64,000 nucleotides of DNA from Oscillospiraceae bacterium (GTDB lineage Bacteria > Bacillota > Clostridia > Oscillospirales > CAG-272): the NCBI GenBank assembly GCA_003343845.1, contig QAKK01000020.1, forward strand, positions 27,342 to 91,341, written 5' to 3'. This document shows, piece by piece, positions 58,302-64,000 of this stretch (position 1 is the stretch's first letter; every line of letters starts with the position of its first letter). The notes under the pieces were generated by a model. The model did no database searches. It had not been told where the DNA came from and saw only the letters and a program-made list of their open reading frames with translations. The translations under genes and the position numbers were made by a program.

Positions 58302-60062
58302 TTATTTCACGCGCAGGCGCTCGCAGAGTTTCTCATCCCGCGCAACATAGGCTGTATAGTTGGTCGAATAGGTGACATAGCCGGGCTTGGCTGCCGGCGG
58401 CTTTTTGACGTTCTTCACCCGCGTGTAATCCACCGGGACGAGCCCGCCGTCCGCCGCCTTGGAATAGGTCGCCGCGATTGTTGCCACCTCAGTGTAGTCG
58501 CGTTCCGGCGGCTCTTCCCCGTCGCAGATCAGAACGACGTGCGAGCCGGGGCAGCCCTTGACGTGAAACCAAAGGTCGAGCTTGCCCGCCGCGCGGAAGG
58601 TCACAAATTCATTCTGCATATTGTTTTTGCCGCACAGCACACGATAACCGCCGCTCGTGCGGAATTCCATCGGCTTGACCGGCGCATTCTTTCCGGGCTT
58701 GTAGCCGCGCATCCGTGAGCCGTAGCCGCTGACCGACAGTTCGTGCCGGATCTCGGCAAGGTCGCTTTCGGTCTCGGCGCGTTCCAGCGCGGCGGCAACC
58801 GTCGCAAGGTAGCGCAGCTCCGCCTCGGAGAGCGCGATCTGCTCGGTCAGCACAACGCGCGCGTTTTTGCTTTTATTGTACTTTTTATAATAGCGCTGCG
58901 CGTTCTGCGCAGGGGTGAGCCGTGTGTCAAGCGGCACGATCACCGTCTCGCAGTTCTCGCTGTAATAGTTCGGCAGCGCCGCTGTTTCGGCACCGCGCTT
59001 CAGCTGATAGAGATTCGCCGTGATGAGATCGCCGTACAGCCGGTAGGTCTCTCCCTCGTCACAGGCAGCCAGCTCCTCGCGCTGCACATCCAGTTTCCTC
59101 TCGAGCCGCGCATTGGCATGTGACAGCAGATGGATGATGTCCTGCCCGCGCTGTTTGATCTTCTCGGCGAGATCGCGCTTGCCGAAATAGGCGTCCAGCA
59201 GCGCACCGAAGGTCGGAAACCGCTCGGTTTTCGCACCCGCACCGTACTGCCGCAGCTCGGTAAAGCAAAACTCCACCGGCGTGTCGTCTTCACCGTACAC
59301 CAGCGTCGGCGCATAATCATGCTCGGCGAAAATACGGATAAAATCCGCAAACGCCGCGAAAAGAGCGTCTGTCCGCACCTCGCCGACCGGCGTGTCTGTA
59401 CGCCCGGTCGCACGGAAAGCCAGCTCCCGCGCGACAAGCGGTGAAATACCGAGAAAACGACCGAGAATGAACTTGTGCAGCGGCAGCGACGCATCCGCCG
59501 CCGCAAGATAGGCGGCAAGCGTCGGGCAGTCGGTCGTGAACAGATCTGCTTTATCCTGTGCGGGCGGCAGCTCGTAGGTCATTCCGGGCAGGATCTGCCG
59601 CAGACGGCTGGTGGAGAAATCGACCAGATGCAGCGCGGTGATGATTTTTTTGTTTTCGTCGGCAAGCAGCAGATTGCTGTACTTGCCCATGATCTCGACG
59701 ATCAGATAGCGCGTGACCGCAAAGCCCATCTCGTCGCGGCTGGCGAACTCCAGCTCGCAGACGCGATCAAAGCCGATCTGCCGCGCCTGCACCAGTTTGC
59801 CGCCGCCGAGCTGCTTGCGCAGCAGCATGCACAGCATCGGCGCCGCCGCAGGGTTTTCCTTGGCTACGGCGGTAAAGCCGAGCTTCGGGTTGTTTGCCCC
59901 TGCATTGATCGACAGGCGCAGATCGCTGCGCTGTGCTGCCGAATGCAGCGTGATGACGATCTCATCCTTCTGCGGCTGCTGTATTTTTTCCACACGCGCC
60001 TCCTTCGCCGCCCGGTTGATCTCCCAGACGACAGCGCGCATCATACCGGCATCAAAAGCCAT
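58302..60062 (-). CDS. rqcH: RqcH/FbpA family ribosome quality control protein (NFACT)
   Basis: A 586-residue NFACT-family protein. In B. subtilis RqcH binds stalled 50S subunits and adds C-terminal alanine tails. The NFACT-N domain carries the conserved D99-R100 pair in QIGFDRVCELEF. Helical HhH and coiled-coil regions span ~180-430. The NFACT-R domain has GYRVLCGKNNMQNEFVTFRAAGKLDLWFHVKGCPGSHVVL. Older annotations call it fibronectin-binding protein. It lies between an acetyltransferase gene and the ABC exporter genes. Confidence 0.95.
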   Translation of the reverse strand: MAFDAGMMRAVVWEINRAAKEARVEKIQQPQKDEIVITLHSAAQRSDLRLSINAGANNPKLGFTAVAKENPAAAPMLCMLLRKQLGGGKLVQARQIGFDRVCELEFASRDEMGFAVTRYLIVEIMGKYSNLLLADENKKIITALHLVDFSTSRLRQILPGMTYELPPAQDKADLFTTDCPTLAAYLAAADASLPLHKFILGRFLGISPLVARELAFRATGRTDTPVGEVRTDALFAAFADFIRIFAEHDYAPTLVYGEDDTPVEFCFTELRQYGAGAKTERFPTFGALLDAYFGKRDLAEKIKQRGQDIIHLLSHANARLERKLDVQREELAACDEGETYRLYGDLITANLYQLKRGAETAALPNYYSENCETVIVPLDTRLTPAQNAQRYYKKYNKSKNARVVLTEQIALSEAELRYLATVAAALERAETESDLAEIRHELSVSGYGSRMRGYKPGKNAPVKPMEFRTSGGYRVLCGKNNMQNEFVTFRAAGKLDLWFHVKGCPGSHVVLICDGEEPPERDYTEVATIAATYSKAADGGLVPVDYTRVKNVKKPPAAKPGYVTYSTNYTAYVARDEKLCERLRVK

Positions 60063-60065
60063 GGT

Positions 60066-60752
60066 TCACCTGTTCTTTCTATATACAAAGTAGGCAAAAT
60101 CGCCTGTCTTCTCAAACCCGGCAGCGCGCGCCACGCGGGCGGAAGCCGTGTTTTCCCTCCTGCATTTGTAAAGTGCTCGATACCCGCGCGACAGAAGATG
60201 TGCAGAGAGCGCGGCGACGCACGCGGTCGCATAACCCTTGCCGCGAAAATCGGGCGCGGTCTCCGTACTGATTTCAATGCTGTTCCCTACGTTCTCTGCC
60301 GTAAGCGTCTCACAGGCAACGGCGACCGACACGATTTTTTCTTCTGATATGGCAGCGAAGATCACGCGCTCAGCGGCAAGGCAGGCAGAAAGGTCAAAGG
60401 TGGTCAGATTTTCATACTTGCCGTCGCGGCGGATCCGCTTGCAAAAAGCGAAATCGCATGTCGGCTCCCCCTGCGGCAGAAAATTGTATCCGACGACCGC
60501 CGAGTGCTTGTCTTTTGTATACCCAAGCGAAGTGCAGAACGCCGCGCAGCCGTCCGCAAGATACGCAAGCGCAGCATCGCTGTAGAGATCCGCCGCAAAG
60601 CGTGCGGCATAGGTCTCACACAGCGACAGAACCGACGGATACGCAAAAACTTTCGTCTCGCCGCCGAAGGTCTCGACATGCACCGGTACGGCGATGTCAA
60701 AGTTCGTCTCGCGAACAAGTTCTTCGCCGTCTATATCCGGAATAATCTGCAT
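60066..60752 (-). CDS. GNAT family N-acetyltransferase (PF12746-like)
   Basis: A 228-residue two-domain GNAT protein. The N-terminal half is variable (FDIAVPVHVETFGGETKVFAYP). The C-terminal acetyl-CoA domain has ISVAVACETL-like strands, ETAPDFRGKGYATACVAALSAHLLSRGY with the R/Q-x-x-G-x-G/A loop, and ENTASARVARAAGFEKTGDFAYF. Its start overlaps the HAD stop, so the genes are coupled. The substrate is unknown. Confidence 0.9.
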   Translation of the reverse strand: MQIIPDIDGEELVRETNFDIAVPVHVETFGGETKVFAYPSVLSLCETYAARFAADLYSDAALAYLADGCAAFCTSLGYTKDKHSAVVGYNFLPQGEPTCDFAFCKRIRRDGKYENLTTFDLSACLAAERVIFAAISEEKIVSVAVACETLTAENVGNSIEISTETAPDFRGKGYATACVAALSAHLLSRGYRALYKCRRENTASARVARAAGFEKTGDFAYFVYRKNR

Positions 60753-61393
60753 TACAGCTCCCCCTTTTCGGCAGCATGCAGCAAGTCGGTCACGGTATCA
60801 AGCACGCGGCACCCGGTCGCCTCCAACCGCGCGCGGCTCTGATGTCCGCAGGCGAGCAGTACGCAATCAGCGCCGATTGCCGCCGCGACCTCGGCATCGT
60901 GCAAGGAATCGCCGATGAGAAGCGCCGCGCCGAGCCTGACTTTCTTTGACCATTCTACTGCCGCTGCAAGCTTGCCGTGCGCCCGCGTGTCATCCTGTCC
61001 GACGATGTCGTCAAAAAAGGACGCGATGTCGAGCGGTGCAAGCTGCCCTGCCAGCATTTCGCGTTCGGTAGCGGTCAGCAGATACTGTCTGCACCCGGCA
61101 TCCCGGAAATACGCAAGCGCCTCACGGCAGCCGGGATACAGCCCTGCCAGCGGCGCGCGGAGATTGTATTCCGCAACCCATTCGTCGGCGTAAATTTCAA
61201 ATTTTTCACGTTCCAGTCCGATCTTCTCGTAATAATCAATGACCGGAAAGCCGAATACGCGACGGTATGCGTCCGCATCGGCAAGCATCGGCTTGCCGTA
61301 GCGGGCAAGCAGCGCATTGGTTGCGTCCAGCGTCTCGCGCACGTCGTCCAGCAGCGTGCCGTTGAAATCCCAGATGATCTGCTTATGCTTCAT
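60752..61393 (-). CDS. HAD family hydrolase
   Basis: A 213-residue HAD phosphatase with IIWDFNGTLLDDV (nucleophile Asp, the acid position being Asn-Gly-Thr spaced normally), YLLTATEREML as motif II, Lys in HGKLAAAVEW and LLIGDSLHDAEVA as motif IV. The DFNGT variant is seen in phosphoglycolate-phosphatase-like clostridial proteins. It overlaps its neighbours on both sides in a tight operon. The substrate is not determined. Confidence 0.9.
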   Translation of the reverse strand: MKHKQIIWDFNGTLLDDVRETLDATNALLARYGKPMLADADAYRRVFGFPVIDYYEKIGLEREKFEIYADEWVAEYNLRAPLAGLYPGCREALAYFRDAGCRQYLLTATEREMLAGQLAPLDIASFFDDIVGQDDTRAHGKLAAAVEWSKKVRLGAALLIGDSLHDAEVAAAIGADCVLLACGHQSRARLEATGCRVLDTVTDLLHAAEKGEL

Positions 61394-61941
61394 TATTTAT
61401 CGTTCTTCTTCGGGAACAGGCGAAATTCCTTTGTGCCGAGCAGATAGGAAACGCCGCTGACCGCGACCACATAGAGCGCCGCGACAAAGAAGACCGCTGC
61501 AACCACTGCAAAGTTCTTTCCCTGCGGAGCAAGCGTGATCATAATGCCTGTGAAGCAGCCGTCCACGAGAATCAGAATCGCATAGCAGACCGCACGGATC
61601 GAATCTGCAAGCTCGGTCTGCGGCACAAGTGCGCAGACGAAATAGACAAGCGTGAGCAGCAAAACGGGAATCTGTGCGACCGCCGCAATCCAAAAGCCAT
61701 CTGCACGATAGTCGGTCAGTCTGCCCGCATCAATCGCCGATTTGTCCTTTGCGCCGAGCTCCCACATGGGCACATAAATCATCGCCGCATAAAACAGGGA
61801 TGCGAAAATGCTGACGGCAAGCGTCATTCCCTTGCCCATCCGGTTGGTCCAGAGAAAGAGAACGGTGCCGAACACCGCCATACCGATATGTGTGACGATC
61901 AGACGTCCGATCGCGCCGGACCGCGCTTTGATTTTTTCCAT
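61393..61941 (-). CDS. Four-helix membrane protein, function unknown
   Basis: A 182-residue protein with predicted membrane segments near 15-31, 40-58, 84-104 and 112-132, and a fifth near 140-164. The C-terminus is basic (KEFRLFPKKNDK). No family motif was recognised. GGAGG lies before the ATG. It opens the operon that continues with HAD, acetyltransferase, rqcH and probably the ABC exporter. Confidence 0.75.
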   Translation of the reverse strand: MEKIKARSGAIGRLIVTHIGMAVFGTVLFLWTNRMGKGMTLAVSIFASLFYAAMIYVPMWELGAKDKSAIDAGRLTDYRADGFWIAAVAQIPVLLLTLVYFVCALVPQTELADSIRAVCYAILILVDGCFTGIMITLAPQGKNFAVVAAVFFVAALYVVAVSGVSYLLGTKEFRLFPKKNDK

Positions 61942-61979
61942 CTATGTGACCTCCGCAGCTGATTTACATATGTCTGTAT

Positions 61980-62008
61980 ATTATAGCTGATTTTGCGCCC
62001 GCCTGCAA
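61980..62008 (-). promoter_or_regulatory. Promoter of the rqcH-containing operon
   Basis: Minus-strand TTGCAG (62003-62008), 17-base spacer, TATAAT (61980-61985). Confidence 0.68.
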
Positions 62009-62089
62009 GACAAATCGTGTTTTTTTCACATTTCTCTTTTCTTTTGCAAATAAATTTTGTATAATGGTGAGCAGAAAGGAAGTGTCGCA

Positions 62090-63142
62090 ATGCTGACGCA
62101 AACCCGCAGCGAGATCGACCGCGCCACCCTGCCCCCGATCCTGATTGATTTCGCGGGCTACAAGGGCGGCATTGAGAACCGCTCCAAGCTGACCGTGGAA
62201 GAATATCTCCTCGACCTGCGCACCTTTTTCCGCTACATGTGCGCCGCAAAGCGGCTGGGCCTGACCGCACCGTCTGCCGAGGAGCTGGAAAAGGTGAATA
62301 TCAAGGATGTTGACCTTGAATTTGTCGAGTGCATCCGCACCGAAGACATCTACGAGTTTCTGTTTTTCGTCGGCGCGGATCTGCAGAACGGATGGTCCGC
62401 CAAGGCACGAAAGCTGACCGCAATCAAATCCTTTTATAAATACCTCGTCAACAAGCGTCATCTGCTCGAAAAGAATCCCGCCGCCAACATTGACGCACCG
62501 AAACGCGAACGGACGCTGCCGAAGTTTCTCTCCGCCGAAGAAAGCCTTGCGCTCCTCAATGTGATCGCAAACGATACGGAATCCAAGACTGTCCGGCGCG
62601 ATTATGCCATCGCAACGCTGTTTCTGAACTGCGGTATGCGTCTCTCCGAGCTCTGCGGCATTGACATGCGGGACATCGACAGCGAATTGCGCTCGGTGCG
62701 TGTATTCGGCAAGGGCGCCAAGGAGCGCATCATCTATCTGAACAGCGCATGCCGCGCCGCGCTCACGGACTATCTCGCGGTGCGCGGCGACAATCTGGAC
62801 GAGAAGACCGCCGCCTGCCCCGCCCTCTTTCTGAGCAGTCGCGGGCAGCGCATCAGCAACAAGACCGTGCAGTGGATGATCGGCAAATACCTGAAAGCCG
62901 CCGGACTTGAAAACAAAGGTTATTCCGTGCACAAGCTGCGGCACACCGCCGCCACGCTGATGTACCAGACCGGACATGTGGATGTGCGCGTGCTCAAGGA
63001 CATTCTCGGGCATGAACAGCTGAACACCACGCAGATCTACACGCATGTCAGCAGTGCGAGCATGGAAAACGCCATGGAGCAAAACCCGCTCTCCGGTGTC
63101 AAGCCGCCGCGCGCACGGGTAAAGAAAACGCCGGAGGACTGA
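62090..63142 (+). CDS. Tyrosine recombinase (XerC/XerD-like)
   Basis: A 350-residue site-specific recombinase. The N-terminal SAM-like domain (~15-140) contains TVEEYLLDLRTFFRYM and AIKSFYKYLVNKRHLLEKNPA. The catalytic domain has Arg in NCGMRLSELCGI, Lys in VFGKGAKERIIYL, HxxR in HKLRHTAATLM, the second His in LGHEQLNTTQIYTH and the nucleophile Tyr of IYTHV. It is slightly longer than typical Xer proteins. A -10 TATAAT is at 62060-62065 with no good -35. No attachment sites or phage genes are near, so a chromosome-dimer resolution role is likeliest. Confidence 0.9.
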   Translation: MLTQTRSEIDRATLPPILIDFAGYKGGIENRSKLTVEEYLLDLRTFFRYMCAAKRLGLTAPSAEELEKVNIKDVDLEFVECIRTEDIYEFLFFVGADLQNGWSAKARKLTAIKSFYKYLVNKRHLLEKNPAANIDAPKRERTLPKFLSAEESLALLNVIANDTESKTVRRDYAIATLFLNCGMRLSELCGIDMRDIDSELRSVRVFGKGAKERIIYLNSACRAALTDYLAVRGDNLDEKTAACPALFLSSRGQRISNKTVQWMIGKYLKAAGLENKGYSVHKLRHTAATLMYQTGHVDVRVLKDILGHEQLNTTQIYTHVSSASMENAMEQNPLSGVKPPRARVKKTPED

Positions 63143-63153
63143 CCTGACCGCTG

Positions 63154-63181
63154 ACGCAAAGTGCATCCGCCGCATACCCTG
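63154..63181 (+). promoter_or_regulatory. Putative mother-cell sigma promoter of yunB
   Basis: AC (63154-63155), 17-base spacer, CATACCCTG (63173-63181), 20 bases before the yunB start. It matches the cotJA and cysteine-rich gene sites. Confidence 0.45.
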
Positions 63182-63200
63182 TGGATACGGGGGTGGTGGT

Positions 63201-63926
63201 ATGGCATTTTGCGGGCTGCAAAAGCAGAAGAATGAAAAGCGGCGGCGCTTTGCGAAAATTGTCGTTTTTGCGCTGTTTTTACTGCTTTCGTGCGTGCTGA
63301 TCTATAATCTGCAAATTCTTCCCGTTCTTTTTCCGCTCGCCAAAGCCAAGTGCACGACCGAACTGACCGACGCCGTCAACCGCATCGTACGGGCGCGGAT
63401 GCAGTCGGATAGCGACGGCTATGCCGATTTTGTACGGCTGCATTTCGGCGAGGACGGCAGTGTTGCCTCGGTCGAGACCAACACGCCCCGCCTTGCCAAG
63501 CTTTCCGGCGACGTTGTGGGCGACGTGACCGACGCGCTGACGCACGAACGCATGACCGTGCGCATTCCGCTCGGCAGTCTCTCCGGCAGCGCGCTGCTGT
63601 CCGGCAAGGGTCCGGATGTGCGCGTGAAGCTGGCGGTCTCGCAGAAGATCACCTGTGCCGTGCGCGGCGACTTCACCGAGAGCGGCATCAATCAGACCCT
63701 GCACCGCGTATTTCTGCGCGTGACCGTGGAAGTCTGCGCACTCTTGCCGGGTGCGGTGCAGACCTTTTCCGTGCCGACTGACGTCTGCGTTGCGGAAACC
63801 GTCATCATCGGCAAGGTGCCCGAAGCGTATACGCGCATCGACCGTTTCGCCTCCGACGTGACCGAAACCGAGATCGACGACATCTCGGATTACGGCGCGC
63901 AGGGACAGCTGCGAAACCTTCCGTAA
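63201..63926 (+). CDS. yunB: Sporulation protein YunB
   Basis: A 241-residue protein with one N-terminal membrane anchor (~17-40, IVVFALFLLLSCVLIYNLQILPVL) and an extracytoplasmic domain. The domain has VNRIVRARM, VETNTPRLAKLSGDVVGDVTDAL, VRIPLGSLSGSALLSGKGP and the C-terminal SVPTDVCVAETVIIGKVPEAY, all typical of YunB. In B. subtilis yunB is expressed in the mother cell and its loss reduces sporulation. It has a GGGGGTGG site before ATG 63201. Confidence 0.93.
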   Translation: MAFCGLQKQKNEKRRRFAKIVVFALFLLLSCVLIYNLQILPVLFPLAKAKCTTELTDAVNRIVRARMQSDSDGYADFVRLHFGEDGSVASVETNTPRLAKLSGDVVGDVTDALTHERMTVRIPLGSLSGSALLSGKGPDVRVKLAVSQKITCAVRGDFTESGINQTLHRVFLRVTVEVCALLPGAVQTFSVPTDVCVAETVIIGKVPEAYTRIDRFASDVTETEIDDISDYGAQGQLRNLP

Positions 63927-63933
63927 AAAGGTG

Positions 63934-63962
63934 TTGCCAGCGCGGTCGGATTGTGTTATATT
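63934..63962 (+). promoter_or_regulatory. Promoter reading out of the window
   Basis: TTGCCA (63934-63939), 17-base spacer, TATATT (63957-63962) with extended TGT. The gene it serves starts beyond base 64000. Confidence 0.6.
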
Positions 63963-64000
63963 ATGTATGTGAATCAAATTATACTTTTTGAGGTGCAAGA

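Noticed and set aside
62090..63142. Integrase of an integrated mobile element
   Set aside because: No phage or plasmid genes, attachment repeats or composition shift are nearby; it lies beside yunB in core-type context.

Overview
The window reads as chromosomal DNA of an anaerobic, endospore-forming, Gram-positive bacterium of the class Clostridia, possibly an Oscillospirales/Ruminococcaceae-type gut organism; the family-level placement is inference. The support is a cotJABC spore-coat operon, yunB, a SpoIIM-like protein, a three-module flavodiiron protein, an SLH-domain protein, a dockerin-bearing secreted protein and the order miaB-ricA-like-mutS-mutL known from Bacillus. I see no rRNA, tRNA, CRISPR array, prophage or insertion sequence. 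Coding density is high and the only gap above 300 bases is 48021-48433.

Layout. 1-1730: ferrous-iron uptake (feoB truncated by the window edge, two feoA genes) with four copies of the palindrome TTAGC-N4-GCTAA. 1758-5646: a KdpD/KdpE-type two-component pair driving a Ktr/Trk potassium channel (membrane subunit plus RCK subunit). 5656-10453 (minus): a cysteine-rich probable coat protein, a small P-loop protein, Pgi, a DacF-type carboxypeptidase and an acetyltransferase. 10592-13097: proC and two membrane proteins. 13168-18902: a sugar-sensor-like LuxR-type regulator divergent from a 1475-residue secreted beta-helix/M14 peptidase/dockerin protein. 18958-26615 (minus): miaB, a YlbF/RicA-like gene, mutS, mutL and tgt in one run. 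26793-31475: flavodiiron fusion, small protein, ABC-F ATPase, acetyltransferase. 31517-34633 (minus): an E2-like acyltransferase without its catalytic His, a lactonase and GalM. 34827-39245: ComEC, then two paired CobW-type G3E proteins, one with a 41-histidine tract. 39302-43097: HAD phosphatase, ECF S component, PepT, SLH protein. 43244-44572: cotJABC. 44650-47965: CmpB-type membrane protein, then DUF1538 transporter with a tandem PII-like protein. 48021-48433: regulatory gap. 48434-54541: DegV-FakA, then a cytidylate-kinase-like gene with a folded leader and two MATE pumps. 54583-61941 (minus): heterodimeric ABC exporter, RqcH, acetyltransferase, HAD, membrane protein. 62090-63926: tyrosine recombinase and yunB.

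Most promoters have a 17-base spacer and many carry a TGC extended -10; -35 boxes beginning TTGC are common. Three putative coat or sporulation genes share an AC-N16/17-CATANNNTG signature expected of a mother-cell sigma factor. The observations most worth following are the minus-strand transcription unit whose terminator lies inside its reading frame (47975-48168), the folded leader of the cytidylate-kinase/MATE operon (51099-51159), the His-tract G3E pair, the GCGC tags shared by putative coat proteins, and the iron operator cluster.
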